DNA of 6,097 nt, taken from an uncultured Selenomonas sp. (GTDB lineage: Bacteria > Bacillota > Negativicutes > Selenomonadales > Selenomonadaceae). Shown in pieces: positions 1-6,039 of the stretch (position 1 is the first letter of the stretch; every line of letters begins with the position of its first letter). The notes beneath the pieces were generated by a model, which worked only from the letters and a program-made list of their open reading frames with translations, had not been told where the DNA came from and did not search any database. Made by a program: the position numbers and the translations under genes. Where the stretch lies: assembly GCA_947097535.1 (NCBI GenBank), contig CAMURM010000113.1:1-6097 (forward strand). The letters run 5' to 3'.

Positions 1-1
1 A

Positions 2-1585
2 TCAGTCAGCCGCCTCCTTTCGCTGCTGCACGGCTCTCTTTCGCGCGTGGCGGAAAAACCAGAGCCAATAATCGTAGAAAATCTCCCCGCTGTCTGCCGG
101 GCGCACCTGCGTGAAGCCGACATCCTCAGCAAGCTCTCGCGGCACTTCCGCCGAAAGGTTGAGCGAGGCGTAGGGCAAAAGCTCGGGGCGCTCACCGCAG
201 AGGATGTCGCGAAGCTCTGCACCGCCGAGCTTCACGCCTTCGAGATGGCGCGCGAGCGGCGTGCGCTTATCGCCCACCTCGGCGGAGAACTTCCTGCAGA
301 AACGCTCGGCGGCGCCCGCGAGATCTTCTCGCGCACCGAGCATTGCCTCAAGGCGTGAGAAGGCATGCGTCATGCCGGCGAGCCGCCCGGAAAGCCTCTC
401 TGCATCCTTGCAGGCTTCGAGGCGCACGCGCTGAGCGATGCGGCGGCGCAGGACGGCGCTGACGAGGGCGCGCGCCTTGGCGCTCTTGATTGAGCGGCGC
501 GCGACCTCCTTGCCCTTTGTCTCGAAGAGCGTCGGTTTTTCTACCGTCCAGAGGCACAGTCTGCCGAAGCCTTCCTCCGTGCGTGCTCCTGCGCCCTCAG
601 CGAGAAGCGTCCCGAGCGCCGCGACGTCCTCGACGCTCCAGGGCGAGGCCTTCTTGAGCTCGAAGAGGGAGCCTGCGGCAAGGCCGTAAGCGGTCGGGCG
701 ACGCATACTCCAAACGCCGACGAAGCTCGAAACGGCGGCCGACGCGGCGAAGATGCGCCCGAGGGAGAAGTCCTCGGATGCAGCATTTTCCTTGAGCGGC
801 GCGAGAAACTCTTCTTCCAGCACCTCGCGCGCATTCCGCGCAAAGGAGCTGAGAGAGAGAAGCGGCGCGTCGAGGCGCAGGCGCAGCGTGTCCCCGATTT
901 CGGCGGGCGGAGCGGCGAGCGGCTCGGGCTTTTCGAGCGTGATGCGGCACAGACCGTACTGCGTGGCGCGCGACTTGCCGATGCAGGCTAGGAAGGTGCC
1001 CTCCTCTGCGGCGAGCGCCGCGAGAAGCGCCGCGAGGTTCTGTGCTTCGCCGACGATCTCGCCGCGAAACGCCTGCCCCGCGAGAAGCGACTCGTAGCTG
1101 TAGACGCCGCCTTCCGTGCTCTTGCCGGCAAGGCGCTCCGCATCCTCGCTGCGGCTGATGTGGAGCGCGATGTTCTTCGCTGTCTCTATGCGCTCGATCT
1201 TGTCACCGCGCACAAAGCCGCAGCCTTTGAGCGATTTGTAGCCCTTGAGCGACTTGCCTTCCGTCTGCGACAGGTCGGCAAGGTCGGCGGAGAGCTTGTC
1301 CTTCTGCAGCGAAAGCGGCAGACGCATGGCGCGCTCCGCACCTTTCGCCGGATACGCCGCCGTGAATTTCAGCGCGCCCGCAAAAAGCCGGCGGAAGTCC
1401 TCGGATTCGTGGGCAGACCTGCCCAGCCCCTGCATTTCGATGAAGCGAGAGGCGAGTGCGCCGCGCACGACGGAGCCGCTGACGGCGTCGCCCGTCTCCG
1501 TCAGGATGGCGCCCTGGCTGCCCGCCGTGAGGACGAGCGGAGAAAGTGCTTCGATCGTCACGGAAATTTTCTGCATCTCTTTCAA
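2..1585 (-). CDS. csx10: Csx10-like RAMP protein of a type III-D CRISPR effector complex
   Basis: Probable Cas5-type RAMP subunit that would hold the crRNA 5' tag end of the Cas10 complex. Two ferredoxin-like RAMP units are visible. The first (residues ~5-220) opens with ISVTIEALSPL, has the SGSVVRG loop at 36-42 and a glycine loop GKSRATQYG at 203-211. The second (~230-350) ends in a textbook RAMP glycine loop, GARTEEGFG at 333-341. An Arg/Lys/Ala-rich, probably helical tail of about 175 residues follows. The double-RAMP build, the N-terminus and the neighbouring HD-less Cas10 all point to Csx10, although Cmr3- or Csm4-type Cas5 proteins are distant alternatives. The TTG start at 1585 directly follows the TGA of the cas7 gene and has an AAAGGA site (1596-1601) ten bases upstream. 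An ATG at 1576 (524 aa) is equally usable, so the start is uncertain by three codons. The stop is at 2-4, so the gene is complete; the operon may continue past the window. Confidence 0.8.
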   Translation of the reverse strand: MKEMQKISVTIEALSPLVLTAGSQGAILTETGDAVSGSVVRGALASRFIEMQGLGRSAHESEDFRRLFAGALKFTAAYPAKGAERAMRLPLSLQKDKLSADLADLSQTEGKSLKGYKSLKGCGFVRGDKIERIETAKNIALHISRSEDAERLAGKSTEGGVYSYESLLAGQAFRGEIVGEAQNLAALLAALAAEEGTFLACIGKSRATQYGLCRITLEKPEPLAAPPAEIGDTLRLRLDAPLLSLSSFARNAREVLEEEFLAPLKENAASEDFSLGRIFAASAAVSSFVGVWSMRRPTAYGLAAGSLFELKKASPWSVEDVAALGTLLAEGAGARTEEGFGRLCLWTVEKPTLFETKGKEVARRSIKSAKARALVSAVLRRRIAQRVRLEACKDAERLSGRLAGMTHAFSRLEAMLGAREDLAGAAERFCRKFSAEVGDKRTPLARHLEGVKLGGAELRDILCGERPELLPYASLNLSAEVPRELAEDVGFTQVRPADSGEIFYDYWLWFFRHARKRAVQQRKEAAD

Positions 1586-2242
1586 TCAGCTCACGTCCTT
1601 TCCGAGTGCCGCGCGCAAAAGCTCCTCCTCGCCCGAAAGCGTGCAGCGAATCTTGCCGAAGCCGCGGTTGCGCTTGAGTCCGGCAGAGCGAAGATTAGCG
1701 CAGGCGAGCGCAAGCGCCTCGGCATGGCGTGCCTCGCCGCCCGTGAGCGTGAGTTCGCCGCAAAAGATGAGATCGTCAGCGAGCGCGACCTGCATGTTGT
1801 GCAGGGAGTTGTCGCGCGCCGTGCCCGTCTCCTTATCGATCTCCGTCTGGAAGCGCACGGCGGTATACTCTGCGAGGATGTCCTCAGGGGCGAGCGTCCC
1901 TTCGTAACGCGCCATGAGATACGCCAGATCGTCGCTAAGTTCTTTGTAGCCTTCGGGATGGAGGTCGTGCAGCGAGAGCCGTACGGAGGAATCTTGCGCT
2001 TCGCTGCGGCGGAAAAGCTCCGCGACCGTCTCGCGCGTGAGGAAATCCCTGCCTGAGAGCTGCGCCATTTCCGCGACCTCGACGGCGCTCTCATAAAGAA
2101 GCCCGCGGAGCCGTTTTGCAGGGAAAAGAGGGATGCCGTACTTGTCGTGCACGATCTCGGAATCGAGCGTCACGTCCGCCTTGCCCGAGGTGAGGGCGAG
2201 CGGCGAGAGCGCTTCGATGCGCAATGTATACTGAGCCATCAT
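1586..2242 (-). CDS. csm3: Csm3-like Cas7 RAMP backbone subunit
   Basis: A 218-aa single-RAMP protein of the Csm3/Cas7 group, expected to form the crRNA-binding backbone and cut bound target RNA at 6-nt steps. It opens with YTLRIEALSPL. The segment LDSEIVHD (26-33) lines up by eye with IDSPVIKD of Streptococcus thermophilus Csm3, which puts D27 on the catalytic D33 of that protein. It is followed by GIPLFPAKRLRG (36-47), the usual 'PIPGSSLKG' region. FQTEIDKETGTA (131-142) matches the thumb region of Csm3, and GLKRNRGFG (188-196) is the C-terminal glycine loop. Its length is close to Csm3 (about 220 aa). ATG at 2242 overlaps the cas10 stop as ATGA; a second ATG at 2239 lies seven bases from AAAGGAGG and could be the true start (217 aa), so the start is uncertain by one codon. 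The homology is clear. Whether it is the only Cas7 of the complex cannot be told here, since type III-D loci usually carry several. Confidence 0.85.
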   Translation of the reverse strand: MMAQYTLRIEALSPLALTSGKADVTLDSEIVHDKYGIPLFPAKRLRGLLYESAVEVAEMAQLSGRDFLTRETVAELFRRSEAQDSSVRLSLHDLHPEGYKELSDDLAYLMARYEGTLAPEDILAEYTAVRFQTEIDKETGTARDNSLHNMQVALADDLIFCGELTLTGGEARHAEALALACANLRSAGLKRNRGFGKIRCTLSGEEELLRAALGKDVS

Positions 2243-3864
2243 GCCTCCTCCTTTCCTTCACTTCCGACCTTTTTCGGCGGCAGGAATTCAAGCATCTCGA
2301 TCGCTTCGACGAACGGCGTGCGCATGACGCCGCTGCGTTCCTGCCAAAGATGTGCAGCGTACTCCTCCCAGCCTGCAGGCTGCGGCAGCCGATAGCCGTC
2401 GTGACGGATCTGCTCAAGATACTGCTTCGCCTCGTGCTCCCCGTGCTGCAGGACGGCGCGCAGATCCTTGAGCTTGCCGCTCGGCAGATTCTCGCGCAGC
2501 CCTTCGGCGAGTGCACGCAGCTTCTTAAACGCGTAGTGGGCGCTGCCGTCACCGTCGATGCGGTAAGGGCCGAAGTGCAGACTGCCGAGAGCGCCGCGGT
2601 ACTCCTGGCGACGGATCTGCGCCAGGGTAGGCGCCTGCTCGCCGTGCAGCCGCAGGAAATCGAGCCAGCAGCTTGCCTCCTCTCGCAGCCCCTCGCGCTC
2701 GTTCGCGAGCTTTCGCATGCGCCCCTTGGCAGAATCACAAAGCTGCTCGGCAATCTCGTAGCCGCGGAAGAACGGATACGCCGTCGGCAGGATCGCCACA
2801 CCCGCGCAAGTGTCAATGCCCTTTACCATGAGCGACTTCATGATGAATTCCGTGCAGTCAAAAGCGACCTTCGCTGCGCAGACAAAGGTCATGTCGTCGC
2901 CGCCGAGGATCAGCGGGCGCACGGGTAGATAGAGCTTGTCCTCGCCGTCGCGCCGCTGCGCGAGGAAGGGGTACGCCCCCGCCTCTTCCATGGAAAGGAC
3001 GAGCTCGGCAAAGGCGCGGATCGTCGCCGTGCGAATCTCCTTCGACTTGTTCTTATAGGCGGAGAGCGTCGTAAGATCGGCGAACTTGCGCCCCATGTTG
3101 TTGCCGTCGATGTGAACGACAGCGATGTAATTTTCTGTCTCTTTCTGCCCGAGCTTGTCCAATTCGTTCGGAAAAAGGGCTTTTTCCATGAAGCGCGCCT
3201 CTTCTTCGTCCGAGAGCACGCTCCGAAGCTTTTCGCGCAGCGCCTTCTCGGCAGGCGCGGGCTTCCCCGTCGTCGTCGCAGCGCGCAGCTTCGCGGCCTC
3301 ACCCTGCGAGATGTAGCGCATCTTTCTTTCATCGTAAGCGTCTGCTGCTTCATTCGTGCAGTCGGCGGTGAGCGTCAGCCCCGTGTAGGGAATCGTCGTC
3401 TGCGGGAATACGGTGTTCTGCTGCGCCTTGAGCTTCAGCACGAGCGAGGTGCGGCTCTTTTCCGCCGAAGGCCAGCTGCCGTCGGCTTCGAGCTCCACCA
3501 TGCCGATCGCGGCGCCCGTCTGCAGCCCCGGGCAGCGCACGAGAAGCGCCTTTGAGAAGCGCCGCACGATCTCTGCGGCAGCGTCGCCCGCATCGGGACG
3601 CAGCAGGATGAGCGCGTTGCCTCCGCCGATGTAGCCGACGCGCGTCTTCTGCGGCATCTCGCTCCAGTCGGGAGAGGGCGCCTCGCGCCAGGTCACATCG
3701 TCGATTTCCGCCTGACCGCAGACATCGCGAACGACGGGCAGCAGTACGTCATCGAAGACGCGGTCGACGAGATAAGACGCACCGATATGCATCTTGAGCC
3801 GACTGCTGGAAAAGATGTACTTCTGAATCGAGCGTGTGTCAAAAAGTATTGCTTTCAGCTCCAT
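2239..3864 (-). CDS. cas10: Cas10 cyclic-oligoadenylate synthase, HD-less
   Basis: Large subunit of the type III effector complex, 541 aa. On binding target RNA, Cas10 polymerises ATP into cyclic oligoadenylates. The protein starts directly in palm 1 (ILFDTRSIQKYIFSSSRL, 6-23, then GASYL at 28-32). GGGNALIL (80-87) is the degenerate palm-1 counterpart of the active site. Palm 2 begins with VVHIDGNNMGRKF (249-261, metal-ligand candidate D253) and carries an intact GGDD at 321-324. It continues with CAGVAILPTAYPF (353-365) and the conserved Lys region CDSAKGRMRK (376-385). A helical C-terminal domain (~400-541) follows. No HD domain and no HD motif precede palm 1, which is typical of subtype III-D. 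The Cys-rich zinc-binding site often found between the palms is reduced to a single C169. The ATG at 3864 is chosen because AAAGGAGG lies seven bases upstream; a GTG at 3906 would add 14 residues but has no ribosome site and falls inside a hairpin. The stop overlaps the cas7 start, so the two are translationally coupled. Confidence 0.95.
   Translation of the reverse strand: MELKAILFDTRSIQKYIFSSSRLKMHIGASYLVDRVFDDVLLPVVRDVCGQAEIDDVTWREAPSPDWSEMPQKTRVGYIGGGNALILLRPDAGDAAAEIVRRFSKALLVRCPGLQTGAAIGMVELEADGSWPSAEKSRTSLVLKLKAQQNTVFPQTTIPYTGLTLTADCTNEAADAYDERKMRYISQGEAAKLRAATTTGKPAPAEKALREKLRSVLSDEEEARFMEKALFPNELDKLGQKETENYIAVVHIDGNNMGRKFADLTTLSAYKNKSKEIRTATIRAFAELVLSMEEAGAYPFLAQRRDGEDKLYLPVRPLILGGDDMTFVCAAKVAFDCTEFIMKSLMVKGIDTCAGVAILPTAYPFFRGYEIAEQLCDSAKGRMRKLANEREGLREEASCWLDFLRLHGEQAPTLAQIRRQEYRGALGSLHFGPYRIDGDGSAHYAFKKLRALAEGLRENLPSGKLKDLRAVLQHGEHEAKQYLEQIRHDGYRLPQPAGWEEYAAHLWQERSGVMRTPFVEAIEMLEFLPPKKVGSEGKEEA
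2244..2254 (-). promoter_or_regulatory. Ribosome binding site of the csm3-like gene, inside cas10
   Basis: The minus strand reads AAAGGAGGAGG, doubling as the last Lys-Glu-Glu codons of cas10. Relative to ATG 2242 the GGAGG copies are four and one bases away; relative to ATG 2239 the better copy is seven bases away, the same spacing as in cas10. This favours the second ATG slightly, while the ATGA overlap favours the first. Confidence 0.75.
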
Positions 3865-3871
3865 CAAAAAA

Positions 3872-3879
3872 CCTCCTTT
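3872..3879 (-). promoter_or_regulatory. Ribosome binding site of cas10
   Basis: On the minus strand this reads AAAGGAGG, a near-perfect anti-16S match seven bases before ATG 3864. It decides the cas10 start against the upstream in-frame GTG at 3906. Confidence 0.9.
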
Positions 3880-3891
3880 GCAAAAGCTATA

Positions 3892-3923
3892 CGCACAAAC
3901 GTCCACTTTGTGGACATTGTGCG
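3892..3923 (-). repeat. Tight hairpin just upstream of the cas10 ribosome site
   Basis: Arms CGCACAAACGTCCAC (3892-3906) and GTGGACATTGTGCG (3910-3923) are complementary around a TTT loop, with one small asymmetric bulge (AC against T). The core GTCCAC-TTT-GTGGAC is perfect. It ends 13 bases before the AAAGGAGG of cas10 in the direction of transcription. It could be an mRNA leader hairpin that tunes translation, or a dyad operator for a dimeric repressor. Confidence 0.75.
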
Positions 3924-3929
3924 CCGCCC

Positions 3930-3990
3930 TTACAGAAACCTGGCCAATCGGTCTGCGCCCTTTGGGCTTGACCTCTTGGGGTTTCTGTAA
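3930..3990. repeat. 61-base nested imperfect inverted repeat
   Basis: The outer arms are perfect: TTACAGAAACC (3930-3940) and GGTTTCTGTAA (3980-3990). Inside them, CCAA (3944-3947) pairs with TTGG (3976-3979), GGTC (3950-3953) with GACC (3970-3973), and GCCC (3957-3960) with GGGC (3964-3967) around a TTT loop. That gives 23 base pairs with small internal loops, all collinear, so the whole element can fold into one long hairpin on either strand. It lies in the probable cas10 leader or promoter. It could be a leader RNA structure, an operator, or a miniature mobile element; no target-site duplication is obvious. Confidence 0.75.
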
Positions 3991-4048
3991 AATGTTTTCA
4001 AATTTTAATATTCGCGTAATTGGGAAAAATTCCTGCCGGAAAAGAAGA

Positions 4049-4065
4049 ACTATTTTAGAAATAGT
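4049..4065. repeat. Perfect short palindrome upstream of the CARF-HEPN promoter
   Basis: ACTATTT (4049-4055) and AAATAGT (4059-4065) are exact inverted copies around TAG. The centre lies about 35 bases upstream of the TATAAT box at 4090, in the place where a -35 element or an activator/repressor dyad would sit. An operator is the natural guess, but no regulator gene is present in the window. Confidence 0.5.
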
Positions 4066-4089
4066 ACCCCATGCGGGGGCAGCGTATAG

Positions 4090-4095
4090 TATAAT
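4090..4095 (+). promoter_or_regulatory. Candidate -10 box for the CARF-HEPN gene
   Basis: TATAAT is a perfect sigma-70 -10 hexamer facing the CARF-HEPN gene, giving a leader of about 105 bases. No acceptable -35 is found 16-18 bases upstream (the bases there read ACCCCATG), and there is no TGn extension. The promoter, if real, may be weak or need an activator, perhaps through the palindrome at 4049-4065. Confidence 0.4.
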
Positions 4096-4173
4096 AAGGA
4101 CGAATATACCCCGGATGTGCTGCAGATCCCTGCTGATGAGCGCGCGAAGTATGCGGCACTGGTGAAGAGCTGA
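4090..4173 (+). pseudogene. Possible 3' remnant of a lost gene
   Basis: From 4090 the frame ending in TGA 4171-4173 reads YNKDEYTPDVLQIPADER, then AKYAALVKS. The residue mix and the G/C-ending codons look like true coding sequence, in contrast to the AT-rich non-coding bases just before. A TAG stop at 4087 closes the frame upstream and there is no ATG or ribosome site; the only in-frame GTG (4117) would give 18 residues. The best reading is the tail of a gene cut off by deletion or recombination. I do not recognise the protein, and a chance open frame of 27 codons remains possible. Confidence 0.35.
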
Positions 4174-4187
4174 AGAGCACCGCTCTT
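4173..4187 (+). repeat. Small hairpin at the end of the gene remnant
   Basis: AAGAGC (4173-4178) and GCTCTT (4182-4187) are perfect inverted copies around ACC, starting on the last base of the TGA of the remnant. GAAGAGC also repeats directly at 4164-4170 and 4172-4178. There is no T-run after it, so it is a poor terminator; it ends seven bases before the ribosome site of the CARF-HEPN gene and could affect its access. Confidence 0.4.
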
Positions 4188-4193
4188 ATCGAT

Positions 4194-4200
4194 GGAGAGG
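4194..4200 (+). promoter_or_regulatory. Ribosome binding site of the CARF-HEPN gene
   Basis: GGAGAGG lies six bases before ATG 4207. It overlaps the first codons of the alternative ATG at 4192, which itself has no purine-rich site upstream, so 4207 is the likely start. Confidence 0.75.
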
Positions 4201-4206
4201 GAAAAG

Positions 4207-6018
4207 ATGACGAACACAGTTCATATCATGGTGGCTTTTGTGAGCCAGGTGGCGTATACCCCGTCGAACATCAACTATCACAGTGTCGATGACAAGCAGG
4301 AGTTTACCTGCCTTCAAACGAATGAGGCTGCCATCTGCCAGCTACAGGAGCTGCTGGCAAATGAAGGCGGCCTTGCGAAGATCATCCTGATCGAGACGGA
4401 GAAAGCGCGGGAAGAGGCGACAAGATCCACGAAGGATTGGCAAGATTGGATGGTATTCTACGGCTGCGAGAAAATGTCCGCTGTCGACTTTCTGAAGAAG
4501 CAAACGGCGAGAAAGTATCCGTCGCTTGCCGAAGTCTTTGAGGACCGTCCTTATGCGGAAGACATGGGCATCGAGGACTCCATGCGCAGCATTGCCGCGA
4601 TTGCAGCGCACGTGCGCGCCTTTGCCGATCATGTGCGCCGAGAGAATCCTGCGGCGGCGGTCGTCCTCCATGCCGATATGACGGGCGGCTTTCGCTACGC
4701 GGCGATGATGCTGCTCGTCGTCATGCAGCTGTCAAAGTATATGGGAATCCGCATGGGGCATGTCGTATATTCGGATTTGGTCAAAGATGGCATCAGCCGC
4801 ATTCATCTGACGGACGACATCCACCGCATGTTCGACCTCGCCGCCGGTGCGGATGAGTTCCAGAAGTACGGCAGCGTACAGGCGCTGGAAGAATATTTTG
4901 CACGCAGTCCGCGCCATAGCGAGGATTTCTCCGTGCTTTTCGCCGCCATGCGGCGCTTCTCTGATGCCATACGCATCTGCCGCACGAGCGTCATCGAAGA
5001 GGAGATGAAAGCGCTCGCCGAGAAAATTCGCGCCTTTCGCGAGTCTGCACCTACCTCCGTCGAGGAAGAGATGTTCGCACACATCATCGGCGTCATCGAG
5101 AAAGAATACGGCTCCGTCATCAAGAACACGTCGAGTGCGAAATCCGAGCGCCGCCTCGACATCATCGCCTGGTGCGTGCAGAAGAAGTTCCTGCAGCAGG
5201 CAATGACACTTTGCACGGAGTGGATCCCGGAAATCCTCGTGGAGAAGAAGATCTGCTATACGGAAAATATCGAGGTGATTCGCCAGTGCCGCAAAAAGGG
5301 TGAGTCGGTATTCCAAGGCTGGCAGCAGCAGTTCATCAATGTCTATGGCACGGAAAAGAAAAAAGGGGAAAAGAATCCGGTGCCGGAAGCCTTCCCCTAT
5401 GGAGATCTTGCGAAGATGGTGCGCCGTATCCTGCAGCAGAAGGATTGGGAAAGGATCAAGGAGTTACCGAAGGAAACACGCCCCAGGCTCATCGCTTTTT
5501 CCACGGAGTACGATCGTGATTACGTGAAGCGCCGCAAGTTCGATTTACGTCAAGATATACGATTGCGTATCCATGATTTTGATAAGAAATGCCCGATGCT
5601 GAAAAAAGCGATTCGCAGTCTGCCCAGGAGTGAGAAAAATCCCTTCTTCTATGAAGCGCTTCCCCATAGGCTCAGCGGGTTGCCGGAAAAAGATTTGTTC
5701 GCGCTTTTTTCCATAGATGTGAAAGACGCGGAAAAGTACGAGGCGAATACTTGGGCACAAAGCGATTTTGAAGCCACAAGAAAGGCACAGTGGGAAAAGC
5801 GTAAAACACAGTATTGCGCAATGTTCGCAGGCAGACACGGCGATTCGGTGATGTATACGACGAAGCCTGTGAAGGAAGCGATAGAATTCTTGCACGGCTA
5901 TTTTAATATACGCAATGAGCGCAATTATTCCAATCATGCTGTCAAAGGTGCGGTACAGGGGAATGAGCCGCTGGAAAATTTCATCGCTGCCTATATCGAA
6001 AAGCTCAGAAACGCATGA
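4207..6018 (+). CDS. CARF-HEPN cOA-activated ribonuclease (Csm6/Csx1-like)
   Basis: A 603-aa ancillary effector predicted to be an RNase switched on by cyclic oligoadenylate from Cas10. The N-terminal CARF domain (~1-215) has a first beta strand HIMVAFVSQVAY (6-17) and the hallmark ligand-pocket motif DMTGGFR at 157-163. After it comes the IHLTDDIHRMFDLAAGADEFQKYG-type segment (starting at residue 199) seen behind many CARF folds. The C-terminal HEPN domain carries RNYSNH (572-577), an R-x4-H catalytic motif, inside an IRNERNYSNHA helix. About 260 residues between them are charged and probably helical, with no second R-x4-6-H found; this makes the protein longer than usual Csm6/Csx1 (about 400-480 aa). 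There is no signal peptide or membrane segment. ATG 4207 is preferred because GGAGAGG (4194-4200) lies six bases before it; ATG 4192 has no ribosome site and would overlap it. It is divergent from cas10. Family assignment below CARF-HEPN (Csm6, Csx1 or DxTHG/TM1812-type) is not settled, so no symbol is given. Confidence 0.88.
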   Translation: MTNTVHIMVAFVSQVAYTPSNINYHSVDDKQEFTCLQTNEAAICQLQELLANEGGLAKIILIETEKAREEATRSTKDWQDWMVFYGCEKMSAVDFLKKQTARKYPSLAEVFEDRPYAEDMGIEDSMRSIAAIAAHVRAFADHVRRENPAAAVVLHADMTGGFRYAAMMLLVVMQLSKYMGIRMGHVVYSDLVKDGISRIHLTDDIHRMFDLAAGADEFQKYGSVQALEEYFARSPRHSEDFSVLFAAMRRFSDAIRICRTSVIEEEMKALAEKIRAFRESAPTSVEEEMFAHIIGVIEKEYGSVIKNTSSAKSERRLDIIAWCVQKKFLQQAMTLCTEWIPEILVEKKICYTENIEVIRQCRKKGESVFQGWQQQFINVYGTEKKKGEKNPVPEAFPYGDLAKMVRRILQQKDWERIKELPKETRPRLIAFSTEYDRDYVKRRKFDLRQDIRLRIHDFDKKCPMLKKAIRSLPRSEKNPFFYEALPHRLSGLPEKDLFALFSIDVKDAEKYEANTWAQSDFEATRKAQWEKRKTQYCAMFAGRHGDSVMYTTKPVKEAIEFLHGYFNIRNERNYSNHAVKGAVQGNEPLENFIAAYIEKLRNA

Positions 6019-6021
6019 GGG

Positions 6022-6039
6022 TGCCGACAGGCATTTCTT
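6022..6039 (+). terminator. Weak candidate terminator after the CARF-HEPN gene
   Basis: TGCC (6022-6025), loop GACA and GGCA (6030-6033) form a short GC-rich stem, extendable by G-U pairs, followed by TTTCTT. It starts three bases after the TGA. The stem is short and the T-run is broken, so termination here is only plausible. Confidence 0.3.

Larger units (their letters stand above)
3865..4206. other. Divergent, structured intergenic region between cas10 and the CARF-HEPN gene
   Basis: This 342-base stretch holds no convincing intact gene. From left to right it contains the cas10 ribosome site, a tight hairpin (3892-3923), a 61-base nested inverted repeat (3930-3990) and an AT-rich block (about 3991-4065) ending in a perfect palindrome (4049-4065). 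A small CCCC-ATGC-GGGG element (4067-4078), a TATAAT box (4090-4095), a coding-like scrap ending in TGA 4173, and a 6-bp-arm hairpin (4173-4187) follow. Promoters for both genes must lie here, unless cas10 is read from further away. I found no clean -35/-10 pair for cas10; the AT-rich block around 3995-4035 is the likeliest place. Confidence 0.8.

Noticed and set aside
1160..2056. Long plus-strand open frame (298 codons) opposite the two RAMP genes
   Set aside because: It lies antisense across two well-supported RAMP genes in GC-rich DNA, has an Arg/Ala/Glu-rich composition without recognisable motifs, and spans the gene junction.
3865..3906. GTG start at 3906 giving a 14-residue longer Cas10
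   Set aside because: The added residues include the translated ribosome site AAAGGAGG; the GTG has no ribosome site and lies in a hairpin. ATG 3864 has an ideal site.
3892..3990. A CRISPR array in the intergenic region
   Set aside because: The two hairpins do not share a common repeat unit, and no direct repeats at regular spacing occur anywhere in the window. An orphan degenerate repeat cannot be excluded.
4030..4041. TTCC-TGCC-GGAA hairpin as a minus-strand terminator (followed by TTTTT on that strand)
   Set aside because: Only four base pairs, half of them A-T, and no minus-strand gene upstream of it in the window to terminate.
3836..4165. Plus-strand open frame spanning the intergenic hairpins
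   Set aside because: It begins inside cas10, runs through AT-rich non-coding and hairpin sequence, has no ribosome site, and reads a different frame from the coding-like scrap.
4192..4206. ATG 4192 as start of the CARF-HEPN gene
   Set aside because: No ribosome site upstream, and the codons themselves form the GGAGAGG site for ATG 4207.
4732..5316. Minus-strand open frame (194 codons) opposite the CARF-HEPN gene
   Set aside because: Antisense shadow of a gene with clear CARF and HEPN motifs; no domain or ribosome site of its own.
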